From Agrocybe praecox (lineage: Eukaryota > Basidiomycota > Agaricomycetes > Agaricales > Agrocybaceae), in NCBI GenBank assembly GCA_964017145.1, contig OZ024851.1, positions 310,001 through 374,000 on the forward strand: a stretch of DNA of 64,000 bases, given 5' to 3'. Positions 11,574 through 21,416 of this stretch are shown here, one piece after another. Under the pieces are notes generated by a model. The model did not search any database, was not told where the DNA came from, and saw only the letters and a program-made list of their open reading frames with translations. Position 1 is the first letter of the stretch. Every line of letters begins with the position of its first letter. A program made the translations under genes and the position numbers.

Positions 11574-13000
11574 TTAATGAATAAAGTCTATGTTTTGACC
11601 CCAGCCATTATAATTATTGACCCAATCCTGAGCGCTTTTATCTGTATGAAAAACAAAGGATGCCCGTTTTCCATCAAAATCCATATTAAAATGACTGACA
11701 TAATTTGAAGGAAATGCAGCAAAGTCACCATTTCTTGCCGCCATGGCAAGACCGATTTCATGAAAAGCAACATCTCCTCCAATGCAATCAGAAGCCACTA
11801 ATAAGCCACATACCCGCCAATCTTTGTAGTCTCTGTGAAAGGTGGTAGAGCAGTTGAGATTTAATACAAGACTGCTGAAAGGCTCCATGGGTGCAACTTC
11901 GTAGTCTGGAAGCAGATCCACATATTTGGTTAATTCCTTCATGATTTCAGGAAGAAGCGCTTCCATCTATATCATATAAATTTTTTAAATAAAAATACTA
12001 CCAAGATCAGACAAGAGACTTACTGTATCTTTGGTCCAACCAAAAACGTCTTTAAACATATCCTTGAAGATAATGTATTCCTCCATGTTGTCAATGGTCT
12101 CTTTGGAATATCGAGGAATCAATTGAGAAAGAGCTTGCTGACGTTGAGCCTTTCTTTTCTTGAGACGATAAGGAGAGACATCTTGAGGAGATCCGTCACC
12201 CTGTAAAGAATAATATCAGCCATGAAGAAAAAGAAAAAGAAAAAGAAAAAGAAAAAGAAAAAGAAAAAGAAAACCTTGGTCGCAAATCTGTTGTATAACG
12301 TAAAATGAATGTTGGGATAAAGAAAGTCCCATGGTTCTCCTTTCGTATCTGTAGGTTTGAAGTCCTTTGGCCATATAGCTGTAAGACGATCACATAGATC
12401 CTCTCTAATATCATCTGGCATTGAAGGAACTACTATGAGCAAAAAGTTTCCGTTTCTATCATTGATGCGCAGAGTTTTGCTAGAATATAAAATGTAAATA
12501 TTATATAAGAGTGAAAGAGAAAAAAAATTATACCTTCCAAGTATTGAAGGATCAAATCTAATGTATACTCCTTTACGCTTTCTGCCAGTTTTCAATAAGT
12601 CTTGAATCTAATCAAGATAATGTGAGATAATGAACAATAAAAGGCAATGATCTAAGATACTTACCTTTATTTTAAGGTCTTCAAGGTCTTTAGCCCAGAC
12701 ACCACCTTCAACGCATTGACTTTCCTTTTCTGTGAAGTCAAAAATTTTCTTGGGATTTTTCTTTGGCCCTGGAAATTTACGATTTTCTCACAGGCTGGGA
12801 TCAAAATTTGTGTCAATAATATAGACATCCATGTCAGAAAGGCAGGAAGGAGGCGACAAAATGTCTAGGTTCTCTGAAGCTGGAGGTTCAAAAGACCCAT
12901 CTCCCTCAGAATTCAATTGAATAGAGTTGGAGTTAGGGATGAGAGAGAAACGCTGAATAGTTTCTTCCGTGAATGAAAAACAAGGTTGCCAAACATGAGG
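11574..13000 (-). pseudogene. 2OG-Fe(II) dioxygenase, TET/JBP-like, 5'-truncated
   Basis: Exons 13000-12665, 12607-12534, 12479-12275, 12200-12024 and 11966-11574 join in phase. The last exon holds the double-stranded beta-helix core: TTFHRDYKDWRVCG (HxD iron ligands), GGDVAFHEIGLAMAARNGD, FPSNYVSHFNMDF (distal His) and GKRASFVFHTDK (Arg for 2-oxoglutarate). The pattern resembles the fungal TET/JBP-like expansion, whose relatives oxidise 5-methylcytosine; a different 2OG oxygenase is possible. The first exon stays open up to the left TIR of the element at 13002, where a stop closes it. There is no ATG in that frame before the element, so the true 5' end was lost. An in-frame TGA at 12788-12790 (after NFDPSL, before ENRKF) also breaks exon 1 and could derive from CGA. 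Metal- and cofactor-binding residues are all present. Confidence 0.6.
12227..12273. repeat. (GAAAAA)n microsatellite in oxygenase intron 3
   Basis: About eight uninterrupted GAAAAA units lie inside the intron between exons 12479-12275 and 12200-12024. On the coding strand this is a long pyrimidine tract that could serve as polypyrimidine signal. Confidence 0.85.
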
Positions 13001-13001
13001 G

Positions 13002-14493
13002 CTTTACACTCCCCCACTGATTCCTGATGGAGTCCAGTGGAGTCTGGTACTTTTTGCACTGTTCCAAATGGCTGGTAGCCCCAGCCAAGCTCAAGTACTG
13101 GACTCCACCTGGATTGGGGGTGGACTGAGTCTCATACTGGACTCGGCACCGGAATATGGTGGACTGGACTCAATCTGGACTCAATCTGGACTCAACATGG
13201 ACTGTGATATGTTTTATTTTATTTTTTCATGGTTATTTTGTCATTTCTGCCAAAACCGTAACATATTACGTCATATATGATGTTTGATAAATATATTTCG
13301 AATATTTTAGGAATTTACGTGATTTTTTCATAATTTTAGGAGGTCCGTGTGACATACAAACAACAATTTCTGCAAAATTCCTAAAATAGACGTTCGGGCC
13401 GGTTCGGAAATTGCCGGCACAGCCACAACCCGCTGCCCTGGCCGCGTCATCACTCTTTCCTTGCTTCTTACCACTACCACCACCATCCACCCACCGTCCG
13501 TCACCACCACGTCCCGTCGCCACCACGCCGCATCACCAACGACGACGCCAACGACGCCAACGACGACGACGACGCCAACAACGCGACGACGCGAACGACA
13601 CCACGACGCGAACGACAATGACAACGACGCGAACGACGACAACGACACGCCAACGCCACGACGACGACGACACGATGATACGACGACACGACGACGACCC
13701 ACCCACCCTCCGTCGCCACCACGGAGCAACACCCACAACGACGCCAACGCCCACAACGACGACGACACCAACGCCGGCGACGACACAACGACGATTCGAC
13801 GACGACGACGTGGCAGCGACGACGAACGACACACGATGCCAGCGGCGACAACGCCAGTGACGACAACGACACGCCGACGGACGAGCGTGGCGACACCGAC
13901 GAACACGAGGGGCCGCGGTTGGGGGGCGTGACGTGGCAAGGTGAGGAGGGGGGCGTTAAGGACGACGACGAGGTAAGTACCCTGTTCACTCCGTTTTCTC
14001 GCTCACCGCCGCTGTCCACAGGCTGGGTCCCACTGTCTCTCCCCTCCAAGTTCCATCCCCCCCTCTACCCTGCCCTCTGTCTTTCCTCTCCCAGCCATCT
14101 CCTCTCTCTGCCCTATCCCCCTCTCCTCTCCTTCTCTGCCCTCTACCCTCCCCTTTCCATATTGCCTTCCCCCCATTTTCTTAAATTAAACATAATTATA
14201 TAAGTATATAAAAATCATGTATATTATAAATTTAGTTAATTAATTAAATTCCGCTTTTTAATATGTTTTTTTGTGTGAATTTCATGTTTTTGGTGAATGT
14301 TATGTTTTTTTTAACATAAGTGACATTGCATAAAACATGCAAACAACAAGTTTACACAAAGTTTGACTGGAGTCTGGTGGAGTCCACCAGACTCCAGTGG
14401 AATCCAACACAAAAAACATGCTAATCCCCTGGAGTCCAGGGGATTATGTGGACTCCACTGGACTCCACCAGGAATCAGTGGGGGAGGGTAAAG
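13002..14493. mobile_element. 1.49-kb non-autonomous TIR element with GGAGTCC subterminal repeats
   Basis: The ends 13002-13044 and 14451-14493 are inverted repeats of 43 bp with 41 matches, beginning CTTTAC and including CCCCCACTGATTCCTG. Both subterminal zones are packed with TGGAGTCCA/TGGACTCCA-type motifs, including a 29-nt palindrome at 14368-14396. The middle is low-complexity, with no transposase. No target-site duplication is evident at the borders, and each border abuts a differently truncated gene, which points to a rearrangement after insertion. Superfamily is not assignable by eye. Confidence 0.65.
13500..13935. repeat. CGACGA/CCAACG low-complexity minisatellite
   Basis: About 430 bp of imperfect 3-, 6- and 9-bp repeats (ACG, GACGCCAAC, CCAACG) inside the TIR element. 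They keep all six frames open and create long artificial reading frames. A similar but weaker GACGAC/GTGGAC tract occurs at 19,555-19,900. Confidence 0.85.
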
Positions 14494-16287
14494 TATTGAA
14501 GCCTATGCATGGCAAGGCGAATCACGAGATATTTTCTTTGAATTTCATACCTGGCGTCGGCGAATCAGACATGGAAGTTCCCGAACGAGTTTGGTCTGGA
14601 CATAATCCTCTCGGCAACTCTACTAAGACCCAAGGTCCCGGGTCACGACAGGACGTGCTGGACGACCACTTCAATTTCTGGAATTGGCAAAAATATATTA
14701 GCTTGGGAGCCACATTAATGCGCAAATACAAATCAGCAGTTGCCAAAAGAAATAGACAAGCCAAAGCTCATCGAAGACTTACCAAATCACTAACCAGCTC
14801 AGAGTCATCCGCTCATTTGGTTCCGCTTTGGGAGAAAATGTGTACGGAATGGGAGGCAGAGTCCTACCCAAAAACTCAACCAAATCCTTATCACGTTGAG
14901 GGAAAGAGTACGTCTTTTTTCTTTCTTTTGGGCACATATAATATCAGGGTATATTGAAGTTCATTGTTTACAGACATATCTGAAGCTCAAGTGCGAAAGG
15001 AATTTGCAGAAGAAGATGAGTGTGTACTTACATCTGGCGGAGTCGCGCTACACGCCACTAGTGCTTCCGCATTTATCATTATGGGCCTGGAGTTAGAGGA
15101 GATCCAGTATGTTATATGGTCATTTGAAATTCACCGACCCTGACATGTGGATCTATTCAGGCGCCGTGTTCGCAGGTTAGCAAAAGAACTGACACCTCGC
15201 TCAACAATGTCTAAACAAGGTGGACTCACCGAGCAGAGGAACCTCCTGCGAAGCAGAATCCGCGCATGGGAGGAAGTTCTTCCGATTTACATACCCGGCC
15301 TATTGCAGTATCGCAATGATCACCCAAACGTATCAGCATCCACCAATAACCCCGAAGATGCAGATTTATGGATCCCATCCCGCATTCCCACATCACATCG
15401 TAGCCGAATTTGTGTACCTGGTCTCCCTGAAATAGAAACGAATCTCCGGCTAGCCCAATGCTACGATGCTTTGGATACTATTCGGCATATCCTGAAGGTC
15501 AAGAGTCGGATGGTTCTATTCAAAAATAAGAACATTCGTGGGCAGAGGGATGGGACACGATCCCGAGCAATTATTGATAGGGTGCATGAAAGAGCGCGAG
15601 TTGCCGCTGCCAAATATCGTGACGCTCGTCGTGCGTACAAGGAGCTTGTAGGTCCAGGGAGCTGGGAATCCAATCTCCGAGTGCGAAGATGGGGATATTC
15701 GGTCTTATCAAGACCTGAATAAATTGCGCGTACGTCGAGGACGAGCAGGTGTACTGGAAGATGACCAACTGCCAATCAACATGTCAGAGGAGACGGAGTT
15801 CTCGTTGTTTAACGACGTTCAAGAAAGGCGAGATGGAACGGGGGAAACACGACGCACTTTGTCCTGGATATGGCTTACTAACTCCAGCTCTGGTGACGTA
15901 CATAATTCTTCTGATGAAATCTTGCGTTCAGAGTGGGCTAAGAGTCGTGCTAGGGCAGCATGTGCGAAAGAAGAGTTATTACTTTTGAAGGAGGAGATGC
16001 AGCGAACACTGACGTTTCTCGAATACAAGAGCAGGTGGTGGATTGACAAGCGAGTGGGACGAAGCGATATCAATAAAGAGCTTGCCGAAGGATTAGCGGC
16101 TTACGCGACATTTCAATCCAACCTCCAACACGCCTTGGCGAGCAAGTTCTGTGCTCTTTGGAAATCTCCCTTGGAAGCAAGTCCAGACATGAATGTAGAT
16201 ACCGACAGTGAGAGCGAGATAGGAGAGGAAGAAAATGAGCTCAGTGAAAATGGTATGGATGATGACTTCGAAGAGGATGCCCTTTGA
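14494..16287 (+). pseudogene. KDZ transposase, C-terminal part only, frameshifted
   Basis: Homology starts immediately after the right TIR of the preceding element. Blocks in order: NFIPGVGESDMEVPERVW, GHNPLGNSTKTQGPGSRQDV, LDDHFNFWNWQKYISLG, then across two clean introns (about 14911-14970 and 15109-15160) GGVALHATSASAFIIMGLE, RSRIRAWEEVLPIYIPG, ICVPGLPEIETNLRLAQCYD, TRRTLSWIWL and a tail with an acidic end. These match the C-terminal half of CxC2-type KDZ transposases. The N-terminal Cys cluster and first catalytic Asp region are absent. A one-base frame change near 15684 (after ESNLRV, into DGDIRSYQDLNKLRV) breaks the frame. The two introns splice correctly, so this was a normal gene before truncation. 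Confidence 0.75.
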
Positions 16288-16850
16288 ATGAACATGTATT
16301 CACACCTATAATAAAAACATCGACTACCTGATATCATCGTATTCATTACATATTGTACACAAGGATTATGCAATAAGTCACGCACTGGGGAGAAATTGAA
16401 AGGTAAATATATCTAATGCGGGGACAACAAACACGAGCCCAGGAATTGGTACTCTACCATTCAGGGTAACCTACTTACTACTTAACAAGGGATATGAAAA
16501 AGTCCGCACGTGAGCGGATAGAGGCACGTACCTCCATATCCGTTGTCAAATATCAACTTACTGATGGAAAATTCGACCTAGATATAGCGTCAATGTGAAA
16601 CACTTATAGTGGAATGGTGGATATCGGCTGGGGATACAGAGGAAGCATACCTGCCAGATTTGAAACACTCACCGAAGCGAACAAATCATTCCATACATGT
16701 CTCCGAACTTGAAACACTCAGAGGGAAGGGTCGTGGATGAGTCCAAACGCGTATTCACTCACCAGGCTATTTCCCTACTCAAACCAGCCTTATTCGGATG
16801 CACAGGTAACCCTACGACAGCTGGAGAATTGATCGTGTAGTGTGGCGAGA
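16288..16850. other. Intergenic region, no gene seen
   Basis: No conserved coding sequence was recognised between the KDZ remnant and the tandem duplication that follows. Confidence 0.5.
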
Positions 16851-17446
16851 CGATGAAGGGGAGGGGTAGGGAATTGAACCATTCCCAATGTATGTTCCGT
16901 CCGTAAGCGATATCTCCCTGATCCTGGCGCACGCGTGGGTACAGTCCGGTGCAGTCGGTGCTTGATGTTTGAAACGTTGAGAACATTCGGTTGTGAATGA
17001 GATTGTGACGTCCGCATGCATGGGCTGTGTGAACGAGTGAGCTGGCATCTTAACGAGCGTTATAGAGGTTACATACCTGTTGTGGTCTTCGTGCTGTATA
17101 TCACAGAAAAGGAAGGTTGCCGTAGTGAGGTAGGTAGAGCAAGATAGACGATGAGGGGGAGGGGTAGGGAATTGAACCATTCCCAATGTATGTTCCGTCC
17201 GTAAGCGATATCTCCCTGATCCTGGCACGCGCGTGAGTACAGTCCGGTGCAGTTGGTGCTCAATGTGTGAAACGTGGAGAACGTTCGGTTGTGAATGAGG
17301 TTGTTACGTCCGCGTGCATGGGCTGTGTGAAAGGAGTGAGCTGGCATCTCAACGAGCGTTATAGAGGTTACATACCTGTTGTGGTCTTCGTGCTGTATAT
17401 CACAGAAAAGGAAGATTGCCGTAGTGAGGTATGTAGAGCAAGATGC
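16851..17446. repeat. 298-bp tandem duplication, two copies
   Basis: The block starting GAGGGGTAGGGAATTGAACC at 16861 recurs at 17159, a period of 298 bp, and the copies stay alignable to about 17446 with only a few substitutions. Neither copy encodes a recognisable protein. High identity indicates a recent duplication or ongoing gene conversion. Confidence 0.8.
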
Positions 17447-17875
17447 GCTGGCGGTTGATGAGTAGCACGTAAAGATGAAAACGAAGGGAGAAGGTGAGAA
17501 AGCGAGTGGTGAGTGGAAAGGAGAGTGGTGGGGTGGGTAAAAAGGAGAGTGATGGGTGGAAAAAAGAGTGGTAGCAGATATCAACGAGTGAGAAAGGACG
17601 ACATGTATGAAGGTCAAGGAGGAAGGAGGAAGAGAGGGAAACACGCCAACGAGTGCGTTACACATCTCATGTGTAACAGTGTCACGTTGACGGAAATGGA
17701 AATAGTGTTTTTTACCTATCTAATCTAATCGTATGGCACAGGTTTTCTTGGTCATCCATTGATTTATGTGCCCGTCGGAATTAGTGCTACTATCTGATCT
17801 AATCGTGACGCGCTTGAGAAACATCCGGGAGTGACGTGTCCGAAATAACCGAGAATTCGCTTAATCAAAAATAGA
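17447..17875. other. Purine-rich spacer, no gene seen
   Basis: Purine-rich on the plus strand (many GAGTGG/AAAGGAGAG blocks at 17490-17640), otherwise unremarkable. No coding signal was found. Confidence 0.45.
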
Positions 17876-18350
17876 CCAGCGCTCGCGGCTATATATAGTT
17901 TTAATTATATTCCACGTCATCCAAGTGCATCCTTGCCAATCCACCCCTCCCCTCCTCCCAATAGGCGCGCAAAGGGCGCCAGAAATTATAATAAATATAT
18001 ATAAACCCATATGCGAAGTTTCCCGCGCCAATTCCGCCCAGAACCCATCAAAATAGCGCACCCGACGCTCAAGTAGGCCATTTGGTGTGTTTGGCGGCAT
18101 GTTTGGCTATATTTGCCTTCTCCCGAAGGCCCCACCCTTCTTCCTACCTTCCCCGCTGGCTCCTCGGCCTCGGAAACACCCATTCCCGCTGCCCCAGGCC
18201 ATTTCCCACCCATATATGCCACCCCCGGCATGAAATAGCCCAGATATATAGGGCTTTCCCTTTTGGGAAGGTAGGCAACTGCCCCCCCACATTTATCAGG
18301 ATTTTAGGCAACTGCCTAAATATCATTAATGATATTAGCAGCTATGGCTG
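17876..18350 (+). repeat. Dispersed non-coding element, copy 1 of 3
   Basis: It shares with copies 2 and 3 an ordered set of landmarks: a pyrimidine-rich stretch with TCCCGTCC/CCCTCCTCC, GGCGCGCAAA (17964) or a variant, GCGCCAGAAA followed by TATA-rich sequence, CCCGAAC/CCAGAACCC, a GCATTTGG/GCATGTTTGG block, and for copies 1 and 3 an end with CAACTGCCTA or CAAACTGCCTA and GCTATGGCTG (18341). It is non-coding and abuts the KDZ tail fragment, so it may have inserted into that gene. Confidence 0.5.
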
Positions 18351-18630
18351 CACCAATATCCAAAAGGACTTGGAAGAAGGATTACGTGCTTACGCTAAAG
18401 CTCAATCAGCCCTCCAACGATCTCTTGATGATCATTTTTGTAAAATTTGGGCAGGTCCCTTGACTGAAGTAACATCGGCAGACGCAAATGGGGATAATAA
18501 GAGCGAGGCTGATGAGGACGAAGACAATAGTGAGGACGATGATCAGAATGACATGGACGGCAAAGAAAACCCTAGCAACATGAACATCGAACATGGAGTG
18601 GACATGTCTGATGATGAAAGTGATAGCTAG
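18351..18630 (+). pseudogene. Second KDZ transposase remnant, C-terminal tail only
   Basis: The frame reads NIQKDLEEGLRAYAKAQSAL then a short Trp-containing end and a long acidic tail (about 60 residues, Asp/Glu/Asn/Ser-rich) to a stop at 18630. It parallels the end of the 14.5-16.3 kb KDZ remnant (INKELAEGLAAYATFQSNLQ) but differs enough to come from another copy. Everything upstream has been replaced by the dispersed repeat. Confidence 0.6.
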
Positions 18631-19020
18631 AACTTAGTATAAATATTCTGTTCTCATGTACAATATTTCTTGCGATTGCTTGAACCTATTCAGCTAACAA
18701 GTGTGGACTGCAAGGGTATAATAAATTTCAATGCAGTATATAAAAAGTGATAGGGTTGAAACACGACTTCAAACAAACCAACACGAGGTTCGCAAGGTGG
18801 CAGTGTTTAATAGATAATGCATACTAGATTAGATAGGTCTCGTTAATAACACATGCGACTATCAGAATAGATTTTTATCTTATCTGAGTGCAAGCGAGAT
18901 AAGGAAGCAGCTATTCATATTAAGAAAGGTACACCGTTATCACGTGTTGCTTTATAATTTGAGCGCTCGCCAGCTATATTTAACATGAGCGCTCAGGAAA
19001 TGGTCTGGACCTATTACATC
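18631..19020. other. AT-rich spacer, no gene seen
   Basis: Spacer between the KDZ tail and dispersed-element copy 2. It contains two GAGCGCTC motifs (18961-19000), similar to one beside copy 1 (17880). Confidence 0.4.
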
Positions 19021-19480
19021 AATTTATTTTCAGCGCCGAAATCTATATTTAATTATAGATTTCCATCAATGACATCAGCGTGCTTGTCCAGCTGAACGAA
19101 CTAAGAATAGATAAAAATAATGAACATTATCCATCCTCCCTTTTCTGCATCCACCCCATCCCGTCCCCAAAGAGGCGCGCAAACAGTGTTAAAAAAGTGT
19201 ATAAATATATAACAACCTGTGCTCGCTGTTTCCCGACTCAAATCCATCCCGAACCCAGTGAACAAGCCAACCGCATGTCAAAGAGGGCATTTGGCGCGAT
19301 GTTTGGTTATGTTTACCAGCGCCCGCCCCCTATCCAAAGCCATCCCGCCCTACCACACGCTATTTGCAGATGCTCAGGCTGCAATATCACCCTGCCCACC
19401 CCCCCAGAGCCATAATATACCATACTACGGCATTTCCAGCACCAAAAAACCTTTAAAAAAGGGTCTTTCTAGATTAGGCA
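19021..19480 (+). repeat. Dispersed non-coding element, copy 2 of 3
   Basis: Carries the shared pyrimidine block, AGGCGCGCAAA (19172), a TATA-rich stretch, CCCGAACCC, and GGGCATTTGGCGCGATGTTTG. Its far end is diverged and lacks a clear GCTATGGCTG terminus. Confidence 0.45.
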
Positions 19481-20329
19481 GTCTGTAGAGTAGCAGTATG
19501 CATGTATCACAGTCTGTGGTAACTACCAGTATATGATATATGACTATAACAGCTACAGGTGCGTGGACGTGGATGCGTGTGTGGACGACCATGACATGGA
19601 CGATGATGGACAACATGAGCGTGGACGACAACTTGAATGTGGACAAAAATGGTGATGGACGACAACGACGATAAACCGACAACGAAGACCACACAGCCCA
19701 CACAACAACAACAACAACAAGGTACAGAGTGTACGAGGACGAGGGCACGACATACGAGAACGAGACCAGCTCTCGCTCTCATCGTTGACTCTTGTTCTCG
19801 TTGCTGTATTTTCAGCATGATAGGCACAGCGACGGACGACAACAGCGAGGAGGATGGATAGGAATGACGGCAATGATAGGGACGACGACAATGACGGCAT
19901 GTAGCCCCTATGCAGGGACCTACCACCATATCTGTCCTACCCCCTCCGCCACCGCCTCTACAACCACCACCATCCCAACCTCAACACCTCACAGTGAGGA
20001 GCACCACCCGAACAATGACATCACCACCATCATGGTCATTGGGCTGCTAGACGCCCTTGCCCTTTCCACATTCTCCCTTGTCTTTAATTAATTAGTGTAA
20101 GGTACATGTCAGAATAATATATATATGTCATTTTAAAACTTTTCATCTATGTTATGCAAGAGTTTTGCCAAAAACAGCAATAAGTGCTGAATTGGGAAGT
20201 GACGCTCAAAAAGAAATGTTCACAAGTGTTTTTTCGCTATCTAATTTAATCTAGGCTAAAACATATGTAATTATGTGAAATAAATATAGAACAAGAATGA
20301 TTATATCGTGATTAAAAATAACGCAACAC
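19481..20329. other. Low-complexity spacer
   Basis: The part at 19,555-19,900 is a degenerate GTGGAC/GACGAC tract with a CAA run; the remainder is AT-rich. The reading frames here are compositional artefacts. Confidence 0.5.
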
Positions 20330-20722
20330 CCGAAATGATCAAAATGTGCTAAAAATAACATGTCATCCACTTTCATATCCTTCAATCCATCTCGTCCCGC
20401 CCTCTTTTGATGGCGCAAACAGCGCCAGAAAATCCAAATATATTCCCTGATTATATCTACACTTTTTCTGGGCCCCGAACGATGCCCGACGCAGCGCAGG
20501 AGCCCAATGACAGCGGCAGGCACCTCAGAGATGCTGTTTCCTGCGTTGTTTATAGGTGTTTACCTGTTCCCGCCCCCTGTGAGCAGTCCTGGCAGCCCCG
20601 GCAGTGTCTCCCTCAGAGGTGGGGCATCCGAAAGAGGCAGGTAGCAAACTGCCTACCTGCATGTATCACATAGGTTAGCAAACTGCCTATATTTGATATA
20701 GAAATGTAGCTGCTATGGCTGT
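20330..20722 (+). repeat. Dispersed non-coding element, copy 3 of 3
   Basis: Shows TGGCGCAAACAGCGCCAGAAA (20411), a TATA-rich stretch, CCCCGAACGATGCCCGACGC, repeated GCAGGTAGCAAACTGCCTA and the terminal GCTATGGCTG (20712). It is the best preserved match to the end of copy 1. Confidence 0.5.
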
Positions 20723-21005
20723 TGAAGCCTGATGAGAGGAGTAGGCAGTCGGAGGCATATGCTGCTTCTGCAGGTGGTGGGTCAAGGATTGAAGGACCTG
20801 CAGGTGCTGGATGAGCCGGGTTGGAGTGGTCTTTGCATGGACAATCCTGTGTCACCGCCACTGCATGGCCATGGCAATTCAGGAAGAGGTAGTCATGGTT
20901 TTTTTTTTGTCCTCTTTCTTTTTGTTTTTCAAATTTTTATTTGTCTGTCATTTGCGCTACGATTTTTCTTCTCGGAGGACTTTCTTTTTGTACACATCCC
21001 CCCCT

Positions 21006-21295
21006 TTTAGTTCCTTCTTTTTCCTATGTTTTCAGAACCCCTGTTGTGTTCGCCTCGTACTGTTCGACTTTTATTTTATTTTATTTTATGTTTTTTTACA
21101 AGTCTAGGCATCTCCTCTACTCCATAAAATCTTGGTTGGATTGTTCTTCTTTTAGTTCCTTCTTTTTCCTATGTTTTCAGAACCCCTGTTGTGTTCGCCT
21201 CGTACTGTTCGACTTTTATTTTATTTTATTTTATGTTTTTTTACAAGTCTAGGCATCTCCTCTACTCCATAAAATCTTGGTTGGATTGTTCTTCT
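21006..21295. repeat. 145-bp perfect-looking tandem duplication
   Basis: The unit starting TTTAGTTCCTTCTTTTTCC at 21006 recurs at 21151 with no difference seen by eye. It is T-rich and encodes nothing recognisable. Near-identity implies a recent event or an assembly duplication. Confidence 0.85.
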
Positions 21296-21416
21296 CATCT
21301 TTTTTCTATTTATGGTTTCAAACTTATGGTTTTAGAGAATAATTTTGTCACCTGAGGTGGGGTAGTATACTCTCTCTCTTATTACTATCCGCCATTCATT
21401 TCTAATGGTGTAGTTC

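Noticed and set aside
13411..13860. CRISPR-like periodic repeats
   Set aside because: Repeats are 3-9 bp and degenerate, without spacers, and the genome is fungal.
13328..14049. Several overlapping frames of 100-200 codons on both strands
   Set aside because: They lie in a CGACGA/CCAACG low-complexity tract that leaves all frames open; the translations are Arg/Thr/Val/Ser repeats.
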